Counted from the first letter of the stretch, positions 18,454 through 29,123 are shown. The stretch is 64,000 nucleotides of DNA from Pseudomonas fluorescens (GCF_001708445.1 NZ_CP015637.1:2977001-3041000); one strand, 5' to 3'. Numbers and translations: made by a program. Notes: a model not told the origin generated them from the sequence alone.

Positions 18454-18507
18454 GCGGCACTTCTGCATAAATGCAAAAACGACCTGCAGGATTCCGGGTT
18501 GTACTGG

Positions 18508-18517
18508 GCAAATTTGC
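18508..18517. promoter_or_regulatory. Palindrome in the valine-degradation promoter
   Basis: GCAAATTTGC is a perfect 10-bp palindrome about 70 bases before the 3-hydroxyisobutyryl-CoA hydrolase start. AT-centred dyads of this kind are bound by many dimeric regulators. The binding protein is unknown. Confidence 0.3.
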
Positions 18518-18587
18518 ACTGGTAGGATCGCGAGATGGTTCATCCGCAAACATCTAGATAAAGAACAATAAAAGCAGGGAGTTACAG

Positions 18588-19691
18588 ATGACTGCTCAGG
18601 TTTCATCCGAAGCAAGCCATACCGATAATCTGCAGCACGAAGTACTGGCCCAAGTGCGTAACCATATTGGCCACCTCACCCTCAATCGCCCTGCCGGCTT
18701 AAACGCCATCACCCTGGACATGGTCCGCAGCCTGTCTCGCCAGCTGCAGGCCTGGGCCGATGACCCTCAGGTCTACGCCGTGGTACTGCGCGGTGCCGGC
18801 GAAAAAGCCTTCTGCGCCGGTGGCGATATCCGTTCCCTCTACGACAGCTTCAAGAACGGCGACACGCTGCACGAGGATTTTTTCGTCGAGGAATACGCCC
18901 TCGACCTGGCCATCCACCATTACCGCAAACCCGTACTGGCCCTGATGGACGGGTTTGTCCTTGGCGGCGGCATGGGCCTGGTGCAAGGCGCGGATCTGCG
19001 CGTCGTCACCGAACGCAGTCGCCTGGCGATGCCGGAAGTGGCTATCGGTTATTTCCCTGACGTGGGCGGCAGTTATTTCCTGCCGCGCATCCCAGGCGAG
19101 CTGGGTATCTACCTGGGCGTCACCGGCGTGCAGATTCGCGCGGCTGACGCGCTGTACTGCGGGCTGGCGGATTGGTACCTGGACAGCACCAGGCTGGCCG
19201 ACCTCGACCAGAAACTCGATCGCCTGGCATGGCAGGACTCCCCACTCAAGGACCTGCAAGGCGTACTTGCCAAACTGGCCGTACAGCAACTGCCCGACGC
19301 GCCGCTCGCGGCCTTACGCTCGCCTATCGATCATTTCTTTGCACTGCCGGACGTACCGAGCATGGTCGAACAGTTGCAGGAAGTCACCGTGGCTGACAGC
19401 CATGAATGGGCCATGACCACCGCCAACCTGATGAAAACCCGCTCGCCGCTGGCCATGGCGGTGACCTTGCAAATGCTGCGGCGCGGTCGCCGTCTCCCCC
19501 TGGAACAGTGCTTTGCCCTGGAGCTGCACCTGGACCGCCAATGGTTCGAGCGTGGCGACCTGATCGAAGGCGTGCGCGCCCTGATTATCGACAAGGACAA
19601 AACCCCACGTTGGAATCCGCCGACGCTCCATGAGTTGAATGCCAACCATGTCGAGAGCTTCTTCCACACCTTCAAGCAGGTTGCGAACTAA
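18588..19691 (+). CDS. 3-hydroxyisobutyryl-CoA hydrolase (crotonase family)
   Basis: The 367-residue crotonase-fold protein has FCAGGDIRSLYDS and FVLGGGMGLVQGAD (oxyanion-hole glycines) and PEVAIGYFPDVGG with the catalytic Glu/Asp. The length, longer than enoyl-CoA hydratases, and the FFPDVG-type motif mark the HIBCH group, which releases 3-hydroxyisobutyrate from its CoA ester in valine breakdown. It starts after GGGAG and is three bases from the next dehydrogenase, which fits the same pathway. Confidence 0.85.
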   Translation: MTAQVSSEASHTDNLQHEVLAQVRNHIGHLTLNRPAGLNAITLDMVRSLSRQLQAWADDPQVYAVVLRGAGEKAFCAGGDIRSLYDSFKNGDTLHEDFFVEEYALDLAIHHYRKPVLALMDGFVLGGGMGLVQGADLRVVTERSRLAMPEVAIGYFPDVGGSYFLPRIPGELGIYLGVTGVQIRAADALYCGLADWYLDSTRLADLDQKLDRLAWQDSPLKDLQGVLAKLAVQQLPDAPLAALRSPIDHFFALPDVPSMVEQLQEVTVADSHEWAMTTANLMKTRSPLAMAVTLQMLRRGRRLPLEQCFALELHLDRQWFERGDLIEGVRALIIDKDKTPRWNPPTLHELNANHVESFFHTFKQVAN

Positions 19692-19694
19692 GCC

Positions 19695-20846
19695 ATGCAA
19701 GATATTGAATACACTGAAGAACAAGTCATGATTCGTGACATGGCACGCGACTTTGCCCATGGCGAAATCGCCCCACACGCCCAGGCCTGGGAAAAAGCCG
19801 GTTGGATCGATGATGCCCTGGTCGCCAAGATGGGCGAGCTGGGCCTGCTGGGCATGGTCGTGCCGGAAGAATGGGGCGGCACCTACGTCGATTACGTGGC
19901 CTATGCCTTGGCGGTGGAAGAAATTTCCGCCGGTGACGGCGCCACGGGCGCACTGATGAGTATCCATAATTCAGTGGGTTGCGGGCCTATCCTCAACTAC
20001 GGCACCACCGAACAGAAACAAACCTGGCTGGCGGACCTCGCCAGCGGCCAGGCCATCGGCTGCTTTTGCCTGACCGAACCCCAGGCGGGGTCCGAAGCCC
20101 ATAACCTGCGTACCCGCGCCGAATTGCGCGACGGCCAGTGGGTGATCAACGGCGCCAAGCAGTTTGTCAGCAACGGCAAGCGCGCCAAGCTGGCCATTGT
20201 GTTCGCCGTCACCGACCCCGAACTGGGCAAGAAAGGCATCTCCGCCTTCCTGGTGCCCACCGATACGCCCGGGTTCGTGGTGGACCGTACCGAACACAAG
20301 ATGGGCATTCGCGCGTCCGACACCTGCGCCGTCACCCTCAACCAATGCACAGTCCCCGAGGCCAACCTGCTGGGTGAGCGCGGCAAAGGCCTGGCAATTG
20401 CCCTGTCCAACCTCGAAGGTGGCCGTATTGGCATCGCCGCCCAGGCCCTGGGCATCGCCCGTGCCGCCTTTGAAGCGGCGCTGGCCTATGCCCGTGACCG
20501 CGTGCAGTTCGATAAGGCAATCATCGAGCACCAGAGCGTCGCCAACCTGTTGGCCGATATGCAAACCCGGCTGAATGCCGCGCGCCTGCTGATCCTGCAC
20601 GCCGCGCGCCTGCGCAGTGCCGGCAAGCCCTGCTTGTCTGAGGCGTCCCAGGCCAAGCTGTTCGCCTCGGAAATGGCTGAAAAGGTCTGCTCCTCGGCCA
20701 TGCAGATTCATGGAGGGTATGGGTACCTGGAGGATTACCCGGTGGAGCGTTACTACCGGGATGCGCGGATCACGCAGATTTACGAAGGCACCAGCGAGAT
20801 CCAGCGGATGGTGATTGCCCGAGAGCTCAAGAATTACCAGCTTTGA
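19695..20846 (+). CDS. Acyl-CoA dehydrogenase, probably isobutyryl-CoA dehydrogenase
   Basis: The 383-residue flavoprotein has [11 protein letters not shown], the FAD-binding segment, and the catalytic Glu in the [11 protein letters not shown] motif. Its pairing with the hydrolase suggests oxidation of isobutyryl-CoA to methacrylyl-CoA in valine degradation, with electrons going to ETF. Substrate choice is inferred from the neighbour, not from residues. It is followed by the long REPIN. Confidence 0.85.
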   Translation: MQDIEYTEEQVMIRDMARDFAHGEIAPHAQAWEKAGWIDDALVAKMGELGLLGMVVPEEWGGTYVDYVAYALAVEEISAGDGATGALMSIHNSVGCGPILNYGTTEQKQTWLADLASGQAIGCFCLTEPQAGSEAHNLRTRAELRDGQWVINGAKQFVSNGKRAKLAIVFAVTDPELGKKGISAFLVPTDTPGFVVDRTEHKMGIRASDTCAVTLNQCTVPEANLLGERGKGLAIALSNLEGGRIGIAAQALGIARAAFEAALAYARDRVQFDKAIIEHQSVANLLADMQTRLNAARLLILHAARLRSAGKPCLSEASQAKLFASEMAEKVCSSAMQIHGGYGYLEDYPVERYYRDARITQIYEGTSEIQRMVIARELKNYQL

Positions 20847-20851
20847 TTGAA

Positions 20852-21137
20852 ACGGCTGTGGGAGGGGGCTTGATGTGGCAAGTGGACTTGATGCGGCAAA
20901 TGGGCTTGATGCGGCAAGTCGGCTTGATATGGTGAGCAGGCTTGTTGTGGCGAGCGGGCTTGCCCCGCGTTGGGGCGCGAAGCGGCCCCAAAACCTGACG
21001 ATTTAATAGGCCTGAATAAACGCGAGGGCCTTATTGGGGCTGCTTCGCAGCCCAACGCGGGGCAAGCCCGCTCGCCACAACAGGCCCACTTGCCACCAAG
21101 CCCGCTCGCCACTAGGCCCGCTCGTCACAACAAGTCC
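20852..21137. repeat. REPIN with 18-bp tandem arrays on both flanks
   Basis: Two 41-bp near-identical inverted REP copies (about 20950-20990 and 21036-21076, three mismatches) enclose a 45-base spacer. Left of them, five units of exactly 18 bp (starts at 20866, 20884, 20902, 20920, 20938) repeat a GGGCTTGATGTGGCAAGT-like word derived from the REP head. Right of them, four inverted units occur at 16-18 bp spacing (21063, 21081, 21097, 21113, 21131). The whole lies between convergent genes and contains no open frame of note. Confidence 0.8.
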
Positions 21138-21166
21138 ATTTGAACCCCGGTGTTCCGGATACCGGG

Positions 21167-21940
21167 TTATTTATCCTTGAACGCTGGCGCGCGCTTGGCC
21201 ACGAACGCCGCCATCCCTTCCTTCTGATCCTGGGTGGCGAACGCTGCGTGGAACACCCGACGCTCAAAGCGCACGCCTTCCGACAGGCTGACTTCAAACG
21301 CGCGGTTCACGCTTTCCTTGACCATCATGCTGATCGGTACCGACTTGCTGGCGATCAGGGTGGCGACTTTCAGCGCTTCGTCCAGCAGTTCATCGGCTGG
21401 CACGATACGCGCGACAATCCCGCATCGCTCCGCTTCCACCGCGTCGATGAAGCGCCCGGTCAGGCACATTTCCATGGCCTTGGCCTTGCCCACCGCGCGG
21501 GTCAGGCGCTGGGTTCCGCCCATACCCGGCAGGACGCCAAGGTTGATTTCCGGCTGGCCGAACTTGGCAGTGTCGCCGGCGAGGATAAAGTCGCACATCA
21601 GCGCCAGCTCACAGCCGCCGCCGAGGGCGAAGCCGTTGACTGCGGCGATGATCGGCTTGCGGCGGTTGGCCACGCGGTCGCTGTCGCTGAACAGGTCATC
21701 GAGGTAGATCCGGGGGTAAGTCAGCTCGGCCATTTCCTTGATGTCGGCACCGGCCGCGAAGGCTTTCTTCGAGCCGGTGAGCACGATGCAGCCGATTTCC
21801 GGATTGGCTTCCAGGCTGTCGAGCGCCAGGTTCAGCTCACTGACCAGTTGCGCGTTCAGCGCGTTCAGGGCTTGCGGGCGGTTGAGGGTGATCAGTCCGA
21901 CACGGCCCTGGACTTCGAGCAGGATGGTTTCGTAACTCAT
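21167..21940 (-). CDS. Enoyl-CoA hydratase
   Basis: The 257-residue crotonase protein has [22 protein letters not shown] and [15 protein letters not shown], carrying both catalytic glutamates of true hydratases. It hydrates short 2-enoyl-CoAs in the beta-oxidation cassette on this strand. A strong AAGGAG precedes the ATG. It is the last gene of the five-gene operon, 11 bases after the dehydrogenase. Confidence 0.88.
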   Translation of the reverse strand: MSYETILLEVQGRVGLITLNRPQALNALNAQLVSELNLALDSLEANPEIGCIVLTGSKKAFAAGADIKEMAELTYPRIYLDDLFSDSDRVANRRKPIIAAVNGFALGGGCELALMCDFILAGDTAKFGQPEINLGVLPGMGGTQRLTRAVGKAKAMEMCLTGRFIDAVEAERCGIVARIVPADELLDEALKVATLIASKSVPISMMVKESVNRAFEVSLSEGVRFERRVFHAAFATQDQKEGMAAFVAKRAPAFKDK

Positions 21941-21951
21941 GTTTCGGCTCC

Positions 21952-23079
21952 TTAAAGATTGCGTGAAATGACCATGCGCTGGATATCGCTGGTGCCTTCG
22001 TAGATCTGGCAGACCCGCACATCGCGGTAGATCCGCTCCAGGGGGAAGTCGCTCAGGTAACCGTAACCGCCCAAGGTTTGCAAGGCGGCCGAACAGACTT
22101 TCTCGGCCATTTCCGAAGCGAACAGCTTGGCCATGGACGCCTCGACCAAGGCCGGTTTGCCGCTGTCACGCAGGGCTGCGGCGTAATGCACCATCTGACG
22201 GGCAACCGCGATTTGCGTGGCCATGTCCGCCAGGCGGAACGCCACGGCCTGGTGTTCGATCAAGGCTTTGCCAAAGCTTTCGCGTTCACGGGCATAGTCG
22301 CGCGCCGCTTCGAACGCTGCGCGGGCCATGCCCACTGATTGCGAGGCAATACCGACGCGACCGCCCTCAAGGTTGGCCAGGGCGATACGGTAGCCTTCGC
22401 CCTCCTCGCCCAGGCGATTCGCCACCGGCACCTTCACATCCTCAAACAGGATCTGGCAGGTGTCGGAGGCATGCTGCCCCAACTTGTCTTCAACCCGCGC
22501 CACGGTGTAGCCCGGTGAATTCGTCGGCACGATGAATGCGCTGATCCCGCGCTTGCCCGCGGCGGGGTCGGTGACCGCAAACACGATCACGATCCCGGCG
22601 TTTTGCCCGGAGGTGATGAACTGTTTGCAGCCGTTCAACACGTAATGGTCGCCTTCCAGGCGCGCCCGGGTTTTCAGGCTGCTGGCATCGGAGCCCGCTT
22701 GGGGCTCGGTGAGTGCAAAGGCGCCGAGCATGGCGCCGCTGGCCAGGGGTTTGAGGAATTGTTCTTTCTGCTGATCGTTGCCGAACGTAAGAATCGGCAC
22801 GCAACCGACGGAGTTGTGCACGCTCATGATGGTCGAGCAGGCGCCGTCACCTACGGCGATTTCTTCCAGGGCCATGGCATAGGCCAGGTAGCCGGTGTCG
22901 CAACCGCCCCATTGTTCCGGCACCAGCATGCCGAAAAAGCCCAATTCGGCCATTTCGCCGATGGCTTCCTTGGGAAAGCGGTGCTCGCGGTCCCATTCGG
23001 CGGCGAACGGTTTCAGGCGTTCCTGGGCAAATTGCCGGGCCGCGTCACTGATTTGCAGCTGTTCGTCATTCGGGAGCAT
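21952..23079 (-). CDS. Short/branched-chain acyl-CoA dehydrogenase
   Basis: The 375-residue dehydrogenase has [12 protein letters not shown] and the catalytic Glu in [11 protein letters not shown]. It oxidises the acyl-CoA made by the ligase of the same operon. The context with a 2-methyl-3-hydroxybutyryl-CoA-type SDR and thiolase suggests 2-methylbutyryl-CoA or short straight chains. Confidence 0.87.
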   Translation of the reverse strand: MLPNDEQLQISDAARQFAQERLKPFAAEWDREHRFPKEAIGEMAELGFFGMLVPEQWGGCDTGYLAYAMALEEIAVGDGACSTIMSVHNSVGCVPILTFGNDQQKEQFLKPLASGAMLGAFALTEPQAGSDASSLKTRARLEGDHYVLNGCKQFITSGQNAGIVIVFAVTDPAAGKRGISAFIVPTNSPGYTVARVEDKLGQHASDTCQILFEDVKVPVANRLGEEGEGYRIALANLEGGRVGIASQSVGMARAAFEAARDYARERESFGKALIEHQAVAFRLADMATQIAVARQMVHYAAALRDSGKPALVEASMAKLFASEMAEKVCSAALQTLGGYGYLSDFPLERIYRDVRVCQIYEGTSDIQRMVISRNL

Positions 23080-23091
23080 GGTGCAGAGTCC

Positions 23092-24276
23092 TTAATACAG
23101 GCATTCGACGGCCATGGCCGTGGCTTCACCACCGCCGATGCAAATGGCGGCAACGCCACGCTTGAGGCCTTTTTGGCGCAGGGCCGAAAGCAGCGTCACC
23201 AGGATCCGCGCGCCGGAGGCACCAATCGGGTGGCCCAGGGCGCAGGCGCCGCCATGGATATTGACCTTGTCGTGGGGAATCTCCAGCTTGCTCATGGTGA
23301 CCAGGCTGACCACGGCAAAGGCCTCGTTGATTTCAAACAGGTCCACGTCGCCCAGGTTCCAGCCGGTCTTGCTCATCAGCTTGCGAATCGCCCCCACTGG
23401 CGCCACCGGGAACAGGCCCGGCTCGTCGGCAAACGCCGCATGCCCGTGGATCACCGCCAACGGCTTGAGCCCGCGCTTGTGCGCCTCGGACTCACGCATC
23501 AGCAGCAACGCCGCCGCGCCATCGGAAATCGAACTGGAGTTGGCCGCAGTGACGGTGCCGCCTTCGCGGAAGGCCGGCTTCAGGCTGGCGATCTTGTCCA
23601 GCTTGGCCTTGGGGGGTTGCTCGTCGTGCAGGATGGTCTTCTGCTCTTTGCCCACGGTGACCTGCACCGGGACGATCTCGGCGGTGAAGCAGCCTTGGGT
23701 GATGGCCTGCTGCGCACGGGTCAGGGAGGCAATGGCGAAGGCGTCCTGGGCTTCACGGGTAAAGCCGTTGTGCTCGGCGCAATCTTCGGCAAAGGTGCCC
23801 ATCAGGCGGCCCTTGTCGTAGGCGTCTTCCAGGCCGTCGAGGAACATATGGTCGAGCACCTTGCCGTGGCCCATGCGGTAGCCGCTGCGGGCGCGGTCCA
23901 GCAGGTACGGTGCGTTGGACATGCTTTCCATGCCGCCGGCAACCACCACGTCGACGCTGCCCGCCAACAGCGAGTCATGGGCCAGGATGGTCGCTTCCAT
24001 GCCCGAACCACACATCTTGTTGAGGGTGGTACAGCGCGTGGCCTTGTCCAGCCCGGCGCCGAGGGCCGCCTGGCGCGCAGGTGCCTGGCCGAGGCCGGCC
24101 GGCAGTACACAGCCGAACAACACCTCATCCACGGCATCGTTGGCGATACCGGCGCGCTCGACCACCGCGCGAATCGCGGCAGCGCCCAGTTGCGGCGCGG
24201 TCAGGCCCTTAAGGTCGCCCTGGAACCCGCCCATGGGCGTACGCGCGGCACTGACAATCACGATGGGATCATTCAT
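23092..24276 (-). CDS. Acetyl-CoA C-acyltransferase (thiolase)
   Basis: The 394-residue thiolase has the nucleophilic Cys in NKMCGSGMEA, the GGACALGHPIGASGAR His loop and the second Cys in AICIGGGEATA. It carries out the final cleavage of the cassette. GGAGGATG stands before its ATG. It corresponds in order to the fadAx gene of the P. putida short-chain fatty acid cluster. Confidence 0.9.
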   Translation of the reverse strand: MNDPIVIVSAARTPMGGFQGDLKGLTAPQLGAAAIRAVVERAGIANDAVDEVLFGCVLPAGLGQAPARQAALGAGLDKATRCTTLNKMCGSGMEATILAHDSLLAGSVDVVVAGGMESMSNAPYLLDRARSGYRMGHGKVLDHMFLDGLEDAYDKGRLMGTFAEDCAEHNGFTREAQDAFAIASLTRAQQAITQGCFTAEIVPVQVTVGKEQKTILHDEQPPKAKLDKIASLKPAFREGGTVTAANSSSISDGAAALLLMRESEAHKRGLKPLAVIHGHAAFADEPGLFPVAPVGAIRKLMSKTGWNLGDVDLFEINEAFAVVSLVTMSKLEIPHDKVNIHGGACALGHPIGASGARILVTLLSALRQKGLKRGVAAICIGGGEATAMAVECLY

Positions 24277-24288
24277 GACGCATCCTCC

Positions 24289-25056
24289 TCACTTGGCTGC
24301 CATGCGCAAGGCACCGTCGAGACGGATCACCTCGCCATTGAGCATGCTGTTTTCGATGATGTGCCGCACCAACGCGGCGTACTCGGCAGGTTTGCCCAGG
24401 CGTGGCGGGAATGGCACGCCGGCGGCGAGAGAATCGCGGACTTCCGGGGTCATGCCCGCCATCATTGGCGTTTCGAAGATGCCCGGGGCGATGGTCATCA
24501 CGCGAATGCCGAATCGCGCCAGTTCCCGTGCCGCCGGCAGGGTCAGGCTGGCGATCGCGCCTTTGGAAGCCGCATACGCCGCCTGGCCGATCTGCCCGTC
24601 AAACGCTGCGACCGACGCGGTGTTGATGATCACCCCGCGTTCGCCCTCGGCATTGGCTTCGGTTTCGGCGATGGCCGCCGCGGCCAGGCGCAGCAGGTTG
24701 AAGCTGCCGATCAGGTTGACGTTGATCACCTGGGCGAAGCTGGCCAACGCGTGGGGACCGTTCTTGCCGAGGATTTTCTCGCCACGCACCACGCCGGCGC
24801 AGTTAACCAGGCCATGCAGACCACCAAAGGCAGCCACGGCGGCCTTTACGGCGGCTTCGGCGGCGGCTTCCTGGCTGATATCCGCCACGGCGCTGCGGGC
24901 GTTGTCACCCAGTTGCCGGGCCTTGGCGGCGACGGCTTCGGCGTTCAGGTCCACCAGCATGACCTTGGCACCGGCCGCGATCAGCATCTCGGCCGTGGCC
25001 GCGCCGAGGCCCGAAGCGCCGCCGCTGACCAGAAAAACCTTGTTTTCAATCTGCAT
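24289..25056 (-). CDS. SDR 3-hydroxyacyl-CoA dehydrogenase (HSD17B10 type)
   Basis: The 255-residue SDR starts [23 protein letters not shown], with the Ser in NTASVAAF and YAASKGAI as the catalytic Tyr/Lys. Position in the cassette and likeness to type II HADH/2-methyl-3-hydroxybutyryl-CoA dehydrogenase indicate the third beta-oxidation step. A second ATG lies just upstream at 25059, and both fit the AAGGA site. The open frame runs back into the ligase gene, which is not part of it. Confidence 0.87.
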   Translation of the reverse strand: MQIENKVFLVSGGASGLGAATAEMLIAAGAKVMLVDLNAEAVAAKARQLGDNARSAVADISQEAAAEAAVKAAVAAFGGLHGLVNCAGVVRGEKILGKNGPHALASFAQVINVNLIGSFNLLRLAAAAIAETEANAEGERGVIINTASVAAFDGQIGQAAYAASKGAIASLTLPAARELARFGIRVMTIAPGIFETPMMAGMTPEVRDSLAAGVPFPPRLGKPAEYAALVRHIIENSMLNGEVIRLDGALRMAAK

Positions 25057-25078
25057 CATTGTTTCCTTGAGAGGTGGA

Positions 25079-26728
25079 TCACGCCAACGCCGCTTGGGCC
25101 TTGGCGATTTCCTGGTTACGCAAGATAAAACGTTGCAGCTTGCCGCTCGGAGTCTTGGGCAAGTCGCTGACAAATTCGATTTCCCGCGGGTAGGCATGCG
25201 CGGCCAGGCGCTTGCGCACATGCAGACGCAGCTCTTCGGCCAGCTCCGGGGTCGCTCGGTATTGCTCGTTGATCACCACAAAGGCTTTCACCAGCTCGGT
25301 GCGCTCCGGGTCGGGCTTGCCGACCACGGCGGCTTCGACCACGGCCGGGTGTTCAACCAGCGCGCTTTCCACGTCGAAGGGGCCGACCCGATAGCCGGAG
25401 GTGGTGATCACATCATCACTGCGCCCCACAAAGCTGATGCTGCCGTCCGGGTTCAATTCGACCGTGTCGCCACTGAGGTAGTACTTACCGACGAACGCCT
25501 TGGTCTTCACCCCGTCGTAGCCGGCGAACCAGCACATCGGCGATTGCTCGCGGTCAATGGCGAGAATGCCCGGTTGGCCGGCGGGCAGCTCCTGGTAATC
25601 GTCATCCAGCACCACGATGCGATGCCCCGGCGAAGCAAACCCAGCCGAGCCGATGTGTACCGGATGCGCCAGGCCATGATGGTTGCACAGCACCATGCCC
25701 AGTTCAGTCTGGCCGTAGTGGTCGTGGATGGTGACGCCCAGGTTGTCGGCAAACCAGCGGATCACTTCCGGGTTCAACGGTTCGCCGGCGCTGCTGACAA
25801 TACGCAGCTTGCCCTTGATCGAACGGGCGAACTGCTCGCCCCCGGCAATCAACAGGCGATAGGCCGTCGGCGAACCGGTGAGGTTGGTGATCCCGTATTT
25901 ATTGATGACCCGGCAGGTGCTTTCCAGGGTGAACGGGCCGTCGTAGAAGGTGATCGGATGGCCCATGGACAACGGCCCGGTCACGCCGAAATAGATGCCG
26001 TAGGCCCAGCCCGGGTCGGCGACGTTCCAGAACGCGTCTTCAGGACGCAGGTCGACCGCATCACGGGTATAGCTCTGGAACGCAACGATGGCCTTGAGCG
26101 GTACCGACAAGGCTTTCGATGGCCCGGTGGTGCCCGAGGTGAACATCAGCAGGAACGGCTCTTCGGCGTCCAGCAGCACCGGCTCGCAGAGCTTGGAATA
26201 GTTGGGCAACTCGGCCCAGAAGCTGAAATCGCCCCGTACCAGACCTTCACCTTTAGGGCCGGTGACCGTGACGATGGTCGGGCAGCCCTGAACCTCCGCG
26301 AGCTTGGGCCGATTCACCGCATCGGTGACCACCAGGGCAGCGCCGGAACTGTTCAAGCGGTGTTCAATGGCCTTGGGGCCAAAGGCCGTAAACAGCGGTT
26401 GATAGACCGCACCGATACGCCAGGTGGCGAACACCACCACCAGCAACTCGGCGGTGCGTGGCAACAGGCCGGCGACCTTGTCGCCACGCTTGACGCCCTG
26501 AGCCAGCAGGAAGTTGGCGAAGCGTGCCGCCTGGTCCTGCAACTCGCTGAAGGTGGACGTGGCGCTACGCCCGTCCTTGCCCTCCCAGAACAACGCGATA
26601 CGCCCCGGCAAGGCATGGCGGTCGCAACATTCAACACAGGCATTCAGGCCCTGCAGGTTGCCAGCCAAGGCGGCATCTACGGTGTGCTGGTAATCAAACT
26701 CGGTGGTGGCAGCCAAATACTCACGCAT
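25079..26728 (-). CDS. AMP-forming acyl-CoA synthetase
   Basis: The 549-residue ligase has the P-loop motif [13 protein letters not shown], the DHYGQTELG motif, the [11 protein letters not shown] hinge region and the catalytic Lys in [10 protein letters not shown]. It activates a short or medium acid and is first in the minus-strand operon ligase-SDR-thiolase-dehydrogenase-hydratase, a complete route from free acid to acetyl-/propionyl-CoA. ATG 26728 follows AAGGA; the 40 residues open upstream do not resemble the family. Confidence 0.88.
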   Translation of the reverse strand: MREYLAATTEFDYQHTVDAALAGNLQGLNACVECCDRHALPGRIALFWEGKDGRSATSTFSELQDQAARFANFLLAQGVKRGDKVAGLLPRTAELLVVVFATWRIGAVYQPLFTAFGPKAIEHRLNSSGAALVVTDAVNRPKLAEVQGCPTIVTVTGPKGEGLVRGDFSFWAELPNYSKLCEPVLLDAEEPFLLMFTSGTTGPSKALSVPLKAIVAFQSYTRDAVDLRPEDAFWNVADPGWAYGIYFGVTGPLSMGHPITFYDGPFTLESTCRVINKYGITNLTGSPTAYRLLIAGGEQFARSIKGKLRIVSSAGEPLNPEVIRWFADNLGVTIHDHYGQTELGMVLCNHHGLAHPVHIGSAGFASPGHRIVVLDDDYQELPAGQPGILAIDREQSPMCWFAGYDGVKTKAFVGKYYLSGDTVELNPDGSISFVGRSDDVITTSGYRVGPFDVESALVEHPAVVEAAVVGKPDPERTELVKAFVVINEQYRATPELAEELRLHVRKRLAAHAYPREIEFVSDLPKTPSGKLQRFILRNQEIAKAQAALA

Positions 26729-26958
26729 CGCTTTAAATCCTTCTGTATTTTTATTTTCAGGACGTAAACGGAACCCGTGAAATAGTCGCTCTAGAGCGTT
26801 GCAGCAGCAATGGTCAAAGCCATCAACCTGGCTGACTGGTTTGGCCAATGTCCTTTCATCATAGACCCCACCGATCAGCCGGTCGGCCCAAGCGATTGGA
26901 CGGTTCGCCCGCCAGCTTCTAACCTGATGGCCTGCGCCACCTAAGAAGCCCCCTTGCG
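26729..26958. other. Divergent intergenic region
   Basis: This 230-base gap separates the acyl-CoA ligase (minus) from the bestrophin gene (plus) and must hold both promoters. I see no convincing operator or coding sequence in it. Confidence 0.4.
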
Positions 26959-27852
26959 ATGATCGTTCGCCCCAAACCCAACCTCCTGGGCATCCTGTTT
27001 TCCCTCAAGGGCTCGATTGCCAAGCGCATCGCCCTGCGCAGCCTGCTGGTGACATTGCTGGCCTCGGTGATCGTGCTGGTGGAAACCCTGCACCCCGCCT
27101 ATTTCTCCAAGGTCAACGCCACGCCGTTCACGCTGCTGGGGCTGTCGCTATCGATCTTCATGAGCTTTCGCAACAACGCCTGCTACGACCGCTGGTGGGA
27201 AGGTCGCAAGCAGTTGGGGCAGATGCTCATTGATGTGCGCTCGTTGATACGTGAAACCCAGGTGCTCGGCGACCCACTGGAACGGGCAAGCCTGTTGCGC
27301 GGCTTGTGCGGTTTTGCCCACGGTTTGATCGCGCGCCTGCGCCTGGAGGATGAAGCCCAGGCGATCAAGCCCTGGATCGGGGTGCCGGCGGCCCATCCCA
27401 ATCTTCCCGACCAGGTCCTGCAACAGCTGGGCGCGCGGTTTTCCACGCTGGCCGAACACGGCGTGATCAGTGAATGGCGCTACACCCAGCTCGAAACCCG
27501 CCTGGTCAGCCTCTGCCAGGTACAGGCTTCCTGCGAGCGGATCAAGGCCACGCCCCTGCCCTTTCCCTACACGCTGCTGCTGCATCGCACCATTTACCTG
27601 TTCTGCATTCTCTTGCCATTCGCCATGGCCGAACCGCTGGGCTGGCTGACGCCGGTGTTCACCGCCATCGTCAGCTACACCTTCTTCGGCCTGGATGAAA
27701 TCGGTGACGACCTGGAAGACCCGTTCGGCTTCGACGAGAACGACCTGCCCTGCAACGCCATCGTGCGCACCCTGGAGCGAGAGGTCCTCGCCGCCCTCGG
27801 TGCAACCGACCTTCCCCCTGCCCTGGAGCCGGTGGACTACGTGCTGACCTGA
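26959..27852 (+). CDS. Bestrophin family (UPF0187) membrane channel protein
   Basis: The 297-residue protein has the bestrophin signature SFRNNACYDRWWEGRK after the first two helices, two further helices around residues 205-250, and the acidic DEIGDDLEDPFG that corresponds to the calcium-clasp region. Bacterial members form pentameric ion channels of varying selectivity. It is a single gene between divergent and downstream promoters. Confidence 0.85.
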   Translation: MIVRPKPNLLGILFSLKGSIAKRIALRSLLVTLLASVIVLVETLHPAYFSKVNATPFTLLGLSLSIFMSFRNNACYDRWWEGRKQLGQMLIDVRSLIRETQVLGDPLERASLLRGLCGFAHGLIARLRLEDEAQAIKPWIGVPAAHPNLPDQVLQQLGARFSTLAEHGVISEWRYTQLETRLVSLCQVQASCERIKATPLPFPYTLLLHRTIYLFCILLPFAMAEPLGWLTPVFTAIVSYTFFGLDEIGDDLEDPFGFDENDLPCNAIVRTLEREVLAALGATDLPPALEPVDYVLT

Positions 27853-27928
27853 TGCCGGTTTGACACTCGCCCTGGTCTGACCGAAGCTGAGCGCTTTGTA
27901 ATAGCTGCCCAAGCTTTCGGACGCCTGC

Positions 27929-28987
27929 ATGTCAAAGTCACGCCGTTACTCCATCGTCGGCCTGTGCGCCCTGTTGTTGATTGTGCTGATCACCTGGTAT
28001 TTCTCACGCGCCACCCCGGTCGCGGTGCCCCCTGCCATCGCCCACGGTTATTCCAAGGCCCTGAAACAGGCGCACAACGGCGAACCGGGGGCGGCCCGCG
28101 TGCTGTATCAGCAGTTGGCCCGGCCAGACCTGTCCGACGAACGTCGCGCCGCGCTGCATGCCGAATTGCCCAACTACCCCAGCCCCCAGGCCTTGAAATT
28201 GGCCGACAAGGACCTCGCCAATGAATCGCCACGGGTTCGTGAGGCGGCGATTCGCAGCATTGTCGGCCTGGTGCCCACCGGCCAGCGCACCCTGTTGCTC
28301 GGGCCACTCCTGGAGGACGCCGAGCAAAGCGTGCGCTTTGCCGCCGCCAACGCCTTGCTGGGGCTCTCGCCGGACACCCTGGGCCTGTATTTCGGGCCAT
28401 TGCAGCAAGTGCTCGATGAATTCGTGAAAACGCTCAAGGCTCAGCCTGAAACGGCTGAAAGCTGGATTCAACTGGCGCGGCTGTACATCCACAGCGCGTT
28501 GCTGCCGGAGGCACAAAACGCCCTGGAACAGGCGATGCGCTTGCAGCCGGACAACCTGCAGGCCGTAGTCGCGCAAATTGAGCTGCTGGACAAACAAGGC
28601 AAGACCGACGAATCGCGCCAGTTGCTGGCTCGCCAATTGGCGGCGCACCCTGAGTCCGCCTACCTGCAACACGCCCTGGGCATGTGGCTGCTGCACCACG
28701 GCGAGCGCCCTTATGCGCTGCTCGGCCTGTCCAAGGCCGTGGAGCTGGAACCCGACAATCAGGATTACCGCTACGACCTCGCCACCACCCTGCATGCCCA
28801 GCAGGAGCTCGAGGCCGCCCAGCGCCAGTTGGAAGAAATCATCCAGCGCCACCCTGCCAACCGCAAGGCGCGGGTGTTGCTGGTCAATTACTGGAAGGAA
28901 AGCGGCCAATTGCAAAATGTGCAGGTACTGCTGGCCCAACTTGAGCAACAGAACCCAGACGACCCGGCCTTGCAACAAGGTCTTTGA
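27929..28987 (+). CDS. Membrane-anchored HEAT/TPR-repeat protein
   Basis: The 352-residue protein begins with a signal anchor (IVGLCALLLIVLITWYF). Residues 60-150 look like a HEAT-type repeat region (PRVREAAIRSIVGL, VRFAAANALLGL). From about 170 to the end there are four tetratricopeptide repeats (AESWIQLARLYIHSALLPEA, ALLGLSKAVELEPDNQDY). Such periplasmic repeat proteins act as scaffolds; the partner is unknown. It resembles the hypothetical TPR proteins adjoining cytochrome c-biogenesis-like factors but lacks their cyc motifs. Confidence 0.7.
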   Translation: MSKSRRYSIVGLCALLLIVLITWYFSRATPVAVPPAIAHGYSKALKQAHNGEPGAARVLYQQLARPDLSDERRAALHAELPNYPSPQALKLADKDLANESPRVREAAIRSIVGLVPTGQRTLLLGPLLEDAEQSVRFAAANALLGLSPDTLGLYFGPLQQVLDEFVKTLKAQPETAESWIQLARLYIHSALLPEAQNALEQAMRLQPDNLQAVVAQIELLDKQGKTDESRQLLARQLAAHPESAYLQHALGMWLLHHGERPYALLGLSKAVELEPDNQDYRYDLATTLHAQQELEAAQRQLEEIIQRHPANRKARVLLVNYWKESGQLQNVQVLLAQLEQQNPDDPALQQGL

Positions 28988-29123
28988 TACCAGGCCTGCA
29001 TAAACCTGCGAAACGGACAAACTAATACAATGGGTTGAACCGCCACACGCCACCACGGTCAAGAGTTTATGGCGCGCCCTGAGGCGGCGCCCCTTCTACT
29101 TGTACGTGACCCGAGGGCACTTC

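Noticed and set aside
20866..21137. CRISPR-like array
   Set aside because: The 18-bp units are directly adjacent with no unique spacers, palindromic REP cores lie at the centre, and no cas genes are present. It is REPIN-derived tandem repetition.
22603..25128. 841-codon open frame on the plus strand opposite the beta-oxidation cassette
   Set aside because: It is antisense to real dehydrogenase, thiolase and SDR genes, has low-complexity Gly/His/Arg composition, and has no domain or ribosome site. It is a shadow caused by GC-rich codon bias.
23915..26767. 950-codon plus-strand open frame
   Set aside because: It is antisense to thiolase, SDR and the AMP ligase; composition is that of a reverse frame and no motif is recognisable.
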